Below, in pieces: positions 1 through 7,855 of a stretch of DNA of 64,000 nucleotides. Under the pieces are notes generated by a model, which was not told where the DNA came from, did no database searches, and worked only from the letters and a program-made list of their open reading frames with translations. Source of the stretch: Rothia koreensis (GTDB lineage Bacteria; Actinomycetota; Actinomycetes; Actinomycetales; Micrococcaceae); the NCBI RefSeq assembly GCF_004136575.1, contig NZ_NOIQ01000002.1, positions 150,256 through 214,255 on the forward strand, written 5' to 3'. Numbering within the stretch: the first letter of the stretch is position 1; every line of letters begins with the position of its first letter. The position numbers and the translations under genes are program-made.

Positions 1-2
1 AT

Positions 3-341
3 CTCGGCGCGGTGACGGCAGAGTTCGCTGTGATCATGCCGGTCATTGCCGTGGTGGTCTCCTTGGTCATCGGCGTCGCGGCTGTCGGCACGACGTCAGT
101 GCGCACGGAGGAGGCGGCACGCCTGGCCGCGCGGTCGCTTGCCCGAGGAGACAGCGAGGCCGAGGCCAGGAGAATCGCACGGGACATCGCTGGTCGGCAT
201 GCCGTCGTGGGCATCCTGCACGGCGACCGTCTCATTCGGGTGACCGTTGCATCGCCTGCCCCTGGACCGATCGGAGAATGGGGAGGCATAGTTCTGACCG
301 GACAGGCTGAAACGGGCCCGGAGCCAGGGGCCAGCACGTGA
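3..341 (+). CDS. TadE-family pilus assembly protein, 5' end outside window
   Basis: The visible protein opens with the residues GAVTAEFAV and one hydrophobic segment (about residues 5-30), the usual N-terminal signature of TadE-like pseudopilins encoded in actinobacterial Tad/Flp pilus loci. The reading frame is open to the left edge, so the real start is probably upstream; the GTG at 12 lies inside the signature and is unlikely to be the start. The TGA stop overlaps the GTG of the next gene by 4 bp, implying translational coupling. The role is inferred to be a minor pilin or envelope-anchored assembly protein; the ATPase and platform genes would lie to the left. Confidence 0.7.
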   Translation, partial: LGAVTAEFAVIMPVIAVVVSLVIGVAAVGTTSVRTEEAARLAARSLARGDSEAEARRIARDIAGRHAVVGILHGDRLIRVTVASPAPGPIGEWGGIVLTGQAETGPEPGAST

Positions 342-748
342 AGGAATCTCGGGCAGGCCCAGGTTCCGAGGCCGAGGTCGATCGTGGCTCGGCGAGTGTG
401 GTCGGTGCGATGCTCATGATGGCCGCCGTAGCCGCCATGGCCGTCGTGGCGGCGGTTGCGCACGTGGCCGTCATGAATTGCCGCGCGGCGACGGCGGCCG
501 ACCTGGCGGCGCTGTCGGCCGCCGATGCGGCCCGGGGCCTGACGACGGGCGACCCCTGCGACATCGCCACCCGCGTGGCCCGAGGCAATGGGGCGCAACT
601 CGTCTCATGTACCGAGGTCCCCGGGCTGGCCGGGGCGATCGACGTCGATGTCGAAGTCGACCTCAATCACTGGGTCACAGTCCTCGGGCCGGCACGTGGC
701 ATGGCTCGCGCTGGTCCGCCCGCTGAGGAGGTGAGCGATCCTCCCTGA
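338..748 (+). CDS. TadE-like protein of the helicase/secretion neighbourhood
   Basis: This 136-residue protein has a charged N-terminus, one membrane segment (about residues 22-46) and a small Ala-rich extracytoplasmic domain with two cysteines (in NCRAAT and SCTEV, plus DPCD). This is the layout of the Rv3654c-type TadE-like family that is habitually found beside the DEAH helicase encoded next door here. It starts at GTG 338, overlapping the preceding stop by 4 bp. It ends 3 bp before the convergent helicase stop, leaving no room for a separate terminator. The exact function in the Tad apparatus is not established. Confidence 0.7.
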   Translation: MKESRAGPGSEAEVDRGSASVVGAMLMMAAVAAMAVVAAVAHVAVMNCRAATAADLAALSAADAARGLTTGDPCDIATRVARGNGAQLVSCTEVPGLAGAIDVDVEVDLNHWVTVLGPARGMARAGPPAEEVSDPP

Positions 749-751
749 TGC

Positions 752-3355
752 CTAGTTGCCGGGATCGGCCGTGGCCTCCCTGAGCATTCCCCGGAGCAGA
801 TCGATGGCTCCCTGCTTGCTCAGGGGATTGTTCTTGTTGCCGCACTTGGGCGACTGCACGCACGAGGGACATCCGTGATCGCACTCGCAGGACAGGATGG
901 CTTCCACCGTGGCTTCGAGCCAGGACCGTGCGACGCCGAAACCGCGTTCGGCGAAGCCGGCGCCACCCGGGTAACCGTCGTACACGAAAATCGTCGGCAA
1001 CTCGGTGTCCACGTGAAGCGCTGTGGACAGGCCGCCGATGTCCCAACGGTCGCACGTGGCCATCAGCGGAAGAAGACCGATCGCGGCATGCTCCGCCGCG
1101 TGGAGCGCACCGGGAACCTGGGGCTCTGCAACACCGGCCGAGTTCATGAGTTCCTGGGGGATGGTCCACCAGACGGCCCGGGTCACGAGTTCCTGGGCCT
1201 CCAGATCGAGGGGCTCCTCATCGATCAGCTCATTGCTCATGACCGCCTTGCGCTGGAAGGACACAACCTGCGTGCGCACGCGAACCATGCCTCGGTGCAA
1301 CGTGACTGGCCCCCAGGCACGGGTGGACTCGATCTCGAGCACGCTGACTTCGGTCACATCCCGCGCCTGGGTATAGAAGTTGGGGTGGGCACGACTGACG
1401 ACGACGGCCCGGCCCTCTTCGTCCAGTTCCTCGACGTGCCATGTCTTGCCCTGGTGCACGTAGATGGCTCCGGGATGGGCCTGGTAATGGACCTGACCGG
1501 ATTCCATCGTCCCGATGATTCCGCCGGTCTCGGCTTCGATGATGTCGAGCCGGTGCCCGCCTCCGCTTCGAATGTCGACGAGGTCGGCGGCCGATTCGGG
1601 GTGGGTCCAGAACCAGCCTGTCGGGCGCCTGCGCAAATACCCGTCTCGGACCAGTGTTTCCAGTACGGCTTCCGTGCCCGGGCCGAAGAGGCCGAGTTCC
1701 TCCGGACGTATCGGCCTCTCGGCAGCAGCGGAGCAGAGATGGGGTGCGAGTACATAGGGATTGCCGGGGTCGAACACGGTGGATTCCACCACGGTGTCGA
1801 AGATGTCCCCGGGATGGTGCGCCAAGTAGGTGTCGAGGGGATCGTCACTGGCCACGAAGACCGCCAGGGACTCCTGACCAGCCCGGCCCGCTCGCCCGAT
1901 CTGCTGGAAGAAGGACGCGCGAGTCCCCGGCCAGCCGGCCACGAGCACGGCGTCCAGACCGGCGACGTCGATACCGAGTTCGAGGGCCGGGGTCGATGCA
2001 ACCCCCAGCATTTCGCCCGACCGGACCTGGCGTTCGAGCTCGCGCCTCTCCTCGGGAAGATAACCCGACCGATAGGCACAGACCCGGTGAGCGACCGAAG
2101 GGTCGATGTCCTGAAGATAGTCCTGGGCCTGCCCCGCCATGGTCTCGGCACCGCGACGGGATTTGATGAAGGCGATGGTCCTGATCCGCTCCGCGACCAG
2201 GTCCGTGAGCATCCCGGCGGCCTCGGAGAGGGCCGAGCGACGTCGCGGGGCCCCATTCTCGCCCGCGCCGCCGAACCCCCGGGAAGGCAAGGGAGCGGTC
2301 GGCGACGAGGGCTCGGGCAGTCCGGTTGCCTCACCCTTGCCCCGTGTACTCGCGGCCAAGTCGTCCTGCGGCAACGAGTCCTCCAACAGCGGCTCCCACA
2401 GAAGCACCGTCACCGAACCATGCGGGGAGTCGTCCTGGGAGTAGGCCGAGACACGGGGAGCCTCGACGCCGAGCAATTTGGCGAACGAATGCTGCGGATC
2501 CGCCGACGTCGCGGATGCGCCGATGAACGTGGGCGAGGAGCCGTGCAGCGCGCAAATGCGGCGCAACCGCCTCAGAATCATCGAGACGTGAGCGCCGAAC
2601 ACGCCGCGATACCCGTGCGCTTCGTCCACGATCACGTACCGCAATTGCCGGAGGAACCGTGCCCATCGTTCGTGATTCGGCAACACACCGGCGTGAAGCA
2701 TATCCGGATTGCAGAGCACGAAATTCGAGTGATCACGGATCCACGAACGCTCTGCGAATTCGGTATCGCCGTCGTAGGTGTCCGCCCGGAGGTGAGGAAT
2801 CCCGAGTGCCCGCAGGGCAGACAACTGATCCGCGGCGAGAGCCTTGGTCGGGGCCAGATACAGGACCGTTGCTTCGCGCGAATGCAGACTCGACCCCGGG
2901 TCCGTCGAGCCCCGGACGATGGCGTCCAGCGTGGGCAATTGGTATGCCAGCGACTTGCCGGAGGCCGTGCCGGTGGCGATGATGACGTGATGTCCCCGTG
3001 CCGGAGAGACTGCTCGTCCGGCCGAGCGGCATTGCACGGCGTCGTCGAGGGATTCCGCCTGGGCAGAATGTGCCGCGTCCGCGGCCAGAACCTGGTGACG
3101 ATACGGCTCGGGTACCCCGAGGCCCTGGAATGCTTCGACGACGCTCGGGTGGGCCCAAGCCGGCCACGGAGAGACGACCGCTTCCCGCTCGGGCAGCACA
3201 CGGGCATGCACGATCTCGGGGGGATCCTCGCCCCGATGGAGCGCCCTCAGCAAATGGTTCGGTTCCGGCACCAGACCATTGTGGCACCCTTCGATCTGCC
3301 CTGCAGTGCCGGGGAGCAGGACGGCTCCGGACCGATCGTTCAGCGAGTGAGTCAT
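752..3355 (-). CDS. DEAH-box helicase with C-terminal Cys cluster (DUF1998-type)
   Basis: A predicted 867-residue SF2 helicase. The P-loop ATGTASGKS is at about 127-135, motif II is DEAH at about 244-247, and the helicase C domain carries a GRAGRAGQ-like motif VI. The C-terminal domain ends in five cysteines (about residues 823-838: C-x-C-x3-C-x2-C-x5-C), as in DUF1998/MrfA-like helicases that act on damaged DNA. It belongs to the actinobacterial helicase found beside TadE-like genes (the Rv3649 type). The chosen start is only 14 bp from the divergent PPOX gene, so a start some 25-30 codons further in (near the residues LVPEPN) is possible. The substrate is unknown; a DNA repair role is inferred. 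Confidence 0.85.
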   Translation of the reverse strand: MTHSLNDRSGAVLLPGTAGQIEGCHNGLVPEPNHLLRALHRGEDPPEIVHARVLPEREAVVSPWPAWAHPSVVEAFQGLGVPEPYRHQVLAADAAHSAQAESLDDAVQCRSAGRAVSPARGHHVIIATGTASGKSLAYQLPTLDAIVRGSTDPGSSLHSREATVLYLAPTKALAADQLSALRALGIPHLRADTYDGDTEFAERSWIRDHSNFVLCNPDMLHAGVLPNHERWARFLRQLRYVIVDEAHGYRGVFGAHVSMILRRLRRICALHGSSPTFIGASATSADPQHSFAKLLGVEAPRVSAYSQDDSPHGSVTVLLWEPLLEDSLPQDDLAASTRGKGEATGLPEPSSPTAPLPSRGFGGAGENGAPRRRSALSEAAGMLTDLVAERIRTIAFIKSRRGAETMAGQAQDYLQDIDPSVAHRVCAYRSGYLPEERRELERQVRSGEMLGVASTPALELGIDVAGLDAVLVAGWPGTRASFFQQIGRAGRAGQESLAVFVASDDPLDTYLAHHPGDIFDTVVESTVFDPGNPYVLAPHLCSAAAERPIRPEELGLFGPGTEAVLETLVRDGYLRRRPTGWFWTHPESAADLVDIRSGGGHRLDIIEAETGGIIGTMESGQVHYQAHPGAIYVHQGKTWHVEELDEEGRAVVVSRAHPNFYTQARDVTEVSVLEIESTRAWGPVTLHRGMVRVRTQVVSFQRKAVMSNELIDEEPLDLEAQELVTRAVWWTIPQELMNSAGVAEPQVPGALHAAEHAAIGLLPLMATCDRWDIGGLSTALHVDTELPTIFVYDGYPGGAGFAERGFGVARSWLEATVEAILSCECDHGCPSCVQSPKCGNKNNPLSKQGAIDLLRGMLREATADPGN

Positions 3356-3357
3356 GG

Positions 3358-3363
3358 CACAAT
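3358..3363 (+). promoter_or_regulatory. -10 element of the PPOX gene (leaderless)
   Basis: CACAAT lies 6 nt before ATG 3370, so the transcript should begin at or next to the start codon. The same hexamer and spacing precede acuC at 15734. Confidence 0.5.
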
Positions 3364-3369
3364 AGAGGC

Positions 3370-3813
3370 ATGAACATGCCGATGAACATCAAGGGGGAAA
3401 AGCACCCGGAGGACCGCGAGCCCCGGGTCCGGGACCTGACCGAGGAGGAGAGCTGGCAGATTCTCTCCGCGGCCCGTTTGGCACGGTTCGTCACCGTCGA
3501 CGAGGGGGAGATCGATATCACTCCGCTGAACATCTTCGCCGCAGACGGGCGGATTTACTTCAGAACGGCTCCCGGCAACAAACTCACGAAGCTCCAGCTG
3601 AATCCGAACGTCGCACTGGAAACGGACAAGATCGAGGGGGCTGTTGCCCACAGCGTCGTCGTCCGTGGAAGTGCCCGGCTGCTGACGGATCCGGACGAAA
3701 CGGACAGGGTCGCCTCCCTCCCGTTGTCGCCGTGGGTCCATACGGACAAGCTCGACTTCGTGGAGATCACGCCCGAGAGGATCACCGGACGTCGTTTCCG
3801 GCTGGGCGACTGA
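3370..3813 (+). CDS. Pyridoxamine 5'-phosphate oxidase-fold (PPOX) protein
   Basis: A 147-residue protein of the FMN/F420-binding split-barrel type. It shows LARFVTVDEGEIDITPLNIFA (about residues 35-55), a barrel strand with IYFRTAPGNKLTKL, and the NVALETDKI segment, as in small PPOX-class oxidoreductases and general stress FMN-binding proteins. The cofactor (FMN or F420) and substrate cannot be told from sequence. The start at ATG 3370 is chosen because a -10-like hexamer lies 6 nt upstream. The gene stands alone, divergent from the helicase. Confidence 0.75.
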   Translation: MNMPMNIKGEKHPEDREPRVRDLTEEESWQILSAARLARFVTVDEGEIDITPLNIFAADGRIYFRTAPGNKLTKLQLNPNVALETDKIEGAVAHSVVVRGSARLLTDPDETDRVASLPLSPWVHTDKLDFVEITPERITGRRFRLGD

Positions 3814-3928
3814 CGCGAACCTGCGGTCCCGCGCGGTCGGCCCTGTGTCCTCACCACCTGGCCAACGGGACCGTGTGAGATGCATCCGAGTGCCCGGAAA
3901 ACGCCTCGGTCCAGTACGCCGCCTCGCC

Positions 3929-3934
3929 TAAACT
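3929..3934 (+). promoter_or_regulatory. -10 element of trhO (leaderless)
   Basis: TAAACT is followed by 6 nt and the GTG start at 3941; no Shine-Dalgarno sequence fits between them. Confidence 0.55.
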
Positions 3935-3940
3935 GCTGTC

Positions 3941-4864
3941 GTGGCAATTTCTCGAATCGTTCTCTACTACCAGTTCGTCCCGATCGCGGATCCGGAGGCC
4001 GTGGTGCTGTGGCAGCGAGCCCTCTGCGAAAAGCTGGCCTTGCGGGGCCGGATCCTGGTCTCCGAGCACGGCATCAACGGGACCGTCGGGGGCGAGATCA
4101 ATGCCGTCAAGCAGTATGCGCGAACCACACGCCAGTACTCCGGTTTCCGCGGCATGGAATTCAAATGGTCGGACGGCGGGGCCGAGGACTTTCCGCGACT
4201 GTCCGTCAAGGCGCGGGACGAGATCGTCGCCTTCGGTGCAGCGGACGAACTTGCGGTGGACGAGAACGGGGTGGTCGGCGGCGGAACCCACCTGAGCCCG
4301 AAGCAAGTCAACGAACTCGTCGAACGCGAGGGCGACGACGTCGTCTTCTTCGACGGCCGGAACGCCTTCGAGGCCCAAATCGGGCGATTCAAGAACGCGA
4401 TCGTCCCGAGCACCAGGACCACGCACGATTTCCTGACCGAACTCGAGTCCGGCAAGTACGACGACCTCAAGTCCAAGAAGGTCGTGACCTACTGCACCGG
4501 CGGAATCCGGTGCGAGATCCTCTCCGCGCTCATGAAGAACCGCGGCTTCGAGGACGTCTACCAAATCGACGGCGGGATCGTCCGCTACGGGGAGGAATAC
4601 GGGGATTCCGGGCTCTGGGAAGGTTCCCTCTACGTCTTCGACGCGCGAATGCACATGGAGTTCACCCCCGACGCCGTGACCATCGGCGAATGCGAGTCCT
4701 GCGGTGCAGGAGCCAATCGGTTCGAGAACTGCAGCAATCAGCAGTGTCGAGATCTGATCCTGCTGTGCCCGGATTGTCGGCAGGGGAGCCCGACCTGCCC
4801 GGACGGCTGCGCGTCGAACGACGTCGCGACCGAGGTACCCGCGAACGAAGAAACCGTGGCCTAA
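3941..4864 (+). CDS. trhO: tRNA uridine(34) hydroxylase, rhodanese family (TrhO)
   Basis: A 307-residue protein with the TrhO/YceA layout: an N-terminal UPF0176-type domain ([23 protein letters not shown]), a central rhodanese domain with the active-site loop CTGGIRCE (catalytic Cys about residue 185), and a C-terminal region with a Cys-rich segment (about 255-290: [21 protein letters not shown]). The family hydroxylates wobble uridine of certain tRNAs to 5-hydroxyuridine using oxygen. The start is GTG 3941, apparently leaderless. The stop overlaps the convergent GST-like gene by 4 bp. Confidence 0.9.
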   Translation: MAISRIVLYYQFVPIADPEAVVLWQRALCEKLALRGRILVSEHGINGTVGGEINAVKQYARTTRQYSGFRGMEFKWSDGGAEDFPRLSVKARDEIVAFGAADELAVDENGVVGGGTHLSPKQVNELVEREGDDVVFFDGRNAFEAQIGRFKNAIVPSTRTTHDFLTELESGKYDDLKSKKVVTYCTGGIRCEILSALMKNRGFEDVYQIDGGIVRYGEEYGDSGLWEGSLYVFDARMHMEFTPDAVTIGECESCGAGANRFENCSNQQCRDLILLCPDCRQGSPTCPDGCASNDVATEVPANEETVA

Positions 4865-5952
4865 GAGCCTGCCGGGTACAGCGGATTGTGTCCCGGCTCG
4901 ACACGTTCCTCGGGACGAACCGGACCGGGTGCCGTCGCCCCGGCTGCGGCGTCGAAGGGGCTGCCGCCCAGGTGGTCACGACCAGGGTCGGTCAACCAGC
5001 CGGAGACATCCGGTCCGACCGGCACGATCCCCGTCGGATTGATGTCCTTCTGCACCCCGTAGTAATGCTCCTTGATCTGCTGGAAGTCGATGGTGTCCCC
5101 GAAACCGGGGGTCTGGAACAGGTCGCGCGCGTATCCCCAGAGATGGGGCAGGGTCGCGAGCATCTGTCGATTTGCCTTGAAATGGGAGAAATAGACGACG
5201 TCGAACCGCGCCAGGGTCGTGAACAGTCGAACGTCTGCTTCGGTGATGTGGTCGCCCATGAGGAAGCGGCGGTCGGACAAGCGCTCCTCCAGCCAGTCGA
5301 GGGCGGTCCAGAGCCTCTGGTACGCCTTCTCATAGGCTTCTTGGGAGCCCGCGAAACCGCATCGGTACACCCCGTTGTTGACCTCAGTGAAGACCCGGTG
5401 CATGACCTCCCGCATCTCTTCTTCCTGGTCCTCCGGCCACAGATCCGGGGCTCCCTGGCGGTGGAACGCGCTCCACTGCTTGGCGAAGTCCTCAGTGATC
5501 TGGGGGAAATTGTTCGTGACCACCTCACCTGAGGGGATGTCCACGATCGCCGGCACCGTGATGCCGCGGGGGTACTCGGGGAAACGGCGGAAGTAGGCTT
5601 CCTGAAGTCGTTCGATACCCAGCACCGGGTCTTTCCCCTCGGGGTCCAGGTCGAACGTCCAGGAACGGACGTCGTGAGTCGGTCCGGGCATACCGATCGA
5701 GATGGCGTCCTCCAGGCCCAGGAGCCTGCGGACGATGATTGTGCGATTGGCCCACGGGCACGCTCGTGCCGCAACGAGCCGATACCTGCCGGCTTCGACG
5801 GGCCAGATCCCCTGGTCCCTCTGATCGGTCCCTGGTTCGAGCCCTGAATCCGAGACAACGCGGTCCTCGATGTATTGGGTGTCCCGTGTGAATTCTTTTC
5901 CCTGGGTCACGTACGCGCCGCGCGTCGTGTGGTTTTCCTGATTCCCGTCCAT
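4861..5952 (-). CDS. GST-family protein, glutathionyl-hydroquinone-reductase type (Xi class)
   Basis: A 363-residue protein. The N-terminal thioredoxin-fold domain carries the active-site motif CPWANR (Cys about residue 65), the hallmark of Xi-class GSTs that reduce S-thiol-hydroquinones. It continues with [17 protein letters not shown], a thiol-binding cis-Pro region, and an all-helical GST C domain ([16 protein letters not shown]). Actinomycetes generally make mycothiol rather than glutathione, so the natural thiol is probably mycothiol (inference). The start at ATG 5952 is chosen over a longer frame because a CATAGT hexamer lies 6 nt upstream and because the upstream region belongs to the divergent methyltransferase. 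Confidence 0.8.
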   Translation of the reverse strand: MDGNQENHTTRGAYVTQGKEFTRDTQYIEDRVVSDSGLEPGTDQRDQGIWPVEAGRYRLVAARACPWANRTIIVRRLLGLEDAISIGMPGPTHDVRSWTFDLDPEGKDPVLGIERLQEAYFRRFPEYPRGITVPAIVDIPSGEVVTNNFPQITEDFAKQWSAFHRQGAPDLWPEDQEEEMREVMHRVFTEVNNGVYRCGFAGSQEAYEKAYQRLWTALDWLEERLSDRRFLMGDHITEADVRLFTTLARFDVVYFSHFKANRQMLATLPHLWGYARDLFQTPGFGDTIDFQQIKEHYYGVQKDINPTGIVPVGPDVSGWLTDPGRDHLGGSPFDAAAGATAPGPVRPEERVEPGHNPLYPAGS

Positions 5953-5958
5953 GCCCCC

Positions 5959-5964
5959 ACTATG
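5959..5964 (-). promoter_or_regulatory. -10 element of the GST-like gene (leaderless)
   Basis: Read on the minus strand, CATAGT lies 6 nt before ATG 5952. It sits back to back with the methyltransferase promoter about 40 bp away. Confidence 0.45.
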
Positions 5965-6003
5965 CCCCGAGTTGGTTGCGACGTAAACCAATTGAGGACC
6001 TCG

Positions 6004-6009
6004 TAGACT
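6004..6009 (+). promoter_or_regulatory. -10 element of the methyltransferase gene (leaderless)
   Basis: TAGACT is followed by gggaca and then GTG 6016, a classic actinobacterial leaderless arrangement. Confidence 0.55.
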
Positions 6010-6015
6010 GGGACA

Positions 6016-7656
6016 GTGACTTCCGCACCCGAATTCTCCCGTGTATCCGCGACCCCGTTCAGCGACGACGTCGACGCCGTGGAAAGCCTGGCCGAAGCGT
6101 TGGCCGCCGTCGACTATTCCCACGAGGGGGTGCTTCGGCTGCTCGGGGACGGTCCGTTCGAGGCGATGGCCAGGGAGCAGATGGTCCCCGCCCAACACAG
6201 GATCGACGAGCTCCTCAACGGGCGTGCGACGTCACGAGCCGGTCAACGACGACTCGCCGGCGTCGTCGAATTCTTCATGCTGGGTGGCCTGATGACCGCC
6301 GAAGCGCTGGACGCGACCCTGGGCGAAGGCGCCTACGGTGTCCTCGAGCGACTCAACCTGCTCCTGCCGGCGGACACGCACGACGACGCGGGTCGGGGAG
6401 GATTCCGCGCAGCCTTCGACCTCCGGCCCCATTCGGCCGACGACGGCACGGATCTCTGGGTCGTCTCCGACCTGGGGTCGCATCAGACGGACGGTGCCTT
6501 GCCGAGAGACCACGTGCTGGGAATCGGACAGGCCTCACTGACCCTGGCTCAGCTCACGGAGCGTCGAGCCGTGAAGCGGGCTCTGGACCTGGGGACCGGT
6601 TGCGGAATCCAGGTATTCCACTTGCTGGCGCACTGCGACCACGTGACGGCAACCGATATTTCCGATCGGGCGCTCGCCATGACCCGTTTCAACCTGGTGC
6701 TCAACGCATCCGCTCTGGGCCTGGACCCGGCCGCGATCGATGACCGGGTGAGCCTGCGGCTGGGGAGTCTCCTGGAGCCGGTCCACGGTGAGACCTTCGA
6801 CTTGGTGGTCTCGAACCCACCGTTCGTCATCACCCCACGGAGAGCAGGCGAGACGGACCTCTACACGTACCGTGACGGGGGACTGCCCGGCGATGAGATC
6901 GTCTCGACCCTGGTGCGCCGCGTTCCCGAAGTGCTGAATCCGGGCGGGCGCGCGCAGATGCTGGGGAACTGGGAAATTCTCTCGGATCGCGAAGCCGAGA
7001 ACGGCCGCGAGTCCTGGGCGCGCCGCCCGCGCGCGTGGTTGTCCGAGAACAGTGACGCCTGGTTCATCCAGCGCGAAGAGACATCGCCTGAGCAGTATGC
7101 GGAAACGTGGTTGCGGGACGCGAGCCAGAACAGGGACCGGGAATCCTATGAGACGGCCTATCTGGACTACATGGCCGACTTCGCGAACCGTGGGGTCGCA
7201 GCGATCGGCTTTGGAATGGTGTGGCTCAGGCGCGCGTCGGGGTCCCCCTCGATGCGCCGGTTCGAGACGATCGAGCACCCCATCCAGCAGCCCATCGCGC
7301 CTTTCCTCTCGAGCGCGGTCGACGCCCACGATGCCCTGGCGGGCACCAGCGATGAAGACCTTGCAACCTTGCATCTCACGGTGGCCGAGGACGTGACGGA
7401 GGAGAGACATCAGCGCCCGGGCGCCGAACACCCCGGAGTGATTCTGCTCCGGCAGGGGGCGGGACTGCGTCGCACCGAGGTGATGACCACCGAGGTTGCC
7501 GGTTTTGTCTCGGCATGTGATGGTCAACTCAGTGTCGGCCAGATCGCGGACGCCTTGGCGGCCCTGCTCGACTGGAAGGACGAGGAGCAACGGTCCGAGC
7601 TGTTTGCCCGCGTCCGTGCCCTGATCGAGGGCGGATTCCTCGAAATCGACGAGTAG
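6016..7656 (+). CDS. Class I SAM-dependent methyltransferase with N- and C-terminal extensions
   Basis: A 546-residue protein. After an N-terminal helical domain of about 170 residues come the SAM-binding motif I (LDLGTGCG, about 190-196) and the NPPF motif (about 267-270) typical of enzymes that methylate planar amide or amine groups, such as HemK/PrmC or N6-adenine enzymes. A C-terminal domain of about 150 residues (VTTEVAGFVSACDGQLSVGQIADAL region) resembles a small winged-helix-like module. The substrate (protein glutamine, rRNA or DNA) cannot be read from sequence. Homologues are common beside topA in actinomycetes. The start is GTG 6016. Confidence 0.75.
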   Translation: MTSAPEFSRVSATPFSDDVDAVESLAEALAAVDYSHEGVLRLLGDGPFEAMAREQMVPAQHRIDELLNGRATSRAGQRRLAGVVEFFMLGGLMTAEALDATLGEGAYGVLERLNLLLPADTHDDAGRGGFRAAFDLRPHSADDGTDLWVVSDLGSHQTDGALPRDHVLGIGQASLTLAQLTERRAVKRALDLGTGCGIQVFHLLAHCDHVTATDISDRALAMTRFNLVLNASALGLDPAAIDDRVSLRLGSLLEPVHGETFDLVVSNPPFVITPRRAGETDLYTYRDGGLPGDEIVSTLVRRVPEVLNPGGRAQMLGNWEILSDREAENGRESWARRPRAWLSENSDAWFIQREETSPEQYAETWLRDASQNRDRESYETAYLDYMADFANRGVAAIGFGMVWLRRASGSPSMRRFETIEHPIQQPIAPFLSSAVDAHDALAGTSDEDLATLHLTVAEDVTEERHQRPGAEHPGVILLRQGAGLRRTEVMTTEVAGFVSACDGQLSVGQIADALAALLDWKDEEQRSELFARVRALIEGGFLEIDE

Positions 7657-7855
7657 GGCCTCTTCGGACCATTCCACGCGGTGAGCGAACCGCTGGGCCC
7701 CCGCAGTTGCGAATTCCGAGCGCGCGGTAGCCTGGGCCCGAACCCCTTCAGGTCGAAGCAGGCTCGTATGTTCGAGTCTGTGGATACATGACGAGAGCCT
7801 TCTGATCCTCGGCTATTGTGGGGGCGTATCGACCAGTATGGACACAAGGAGCGAC
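7657..7855. other. Non-coding leader region of topA
   Basis: About 200 bp without a credible gene. A TATTGT hexamer near 7814-7819 could be the topA -10 element. I see no tRNA, hairpin terminator or small ORF here. Confidence 0.4.

Noticed and set aside
2139..2444. Small frames inside the helicase as separate genes
   Set aside because: They lie antisense to helicase codons with continuous family similarity.
875..3373. 832-codon open frame on the plus strand opposite the helicase
   Set aside because: It is antisense to a well-supported helicase, has no domains, and long antisense frames are expected at this GC content.
3880..5532. 550-codon plus-strand frame over trhO and the GST-like gene
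   Set aside because: It runs out of frame across a confirmed gene and then antisense to another.
7657..7855. tRNA gene or cold-shock gene upstream of topA
   Set aside because: No cloverleaf, no T-loop GGTTCGA-type sequence and no cold-shock reading frame could be found in the gap.
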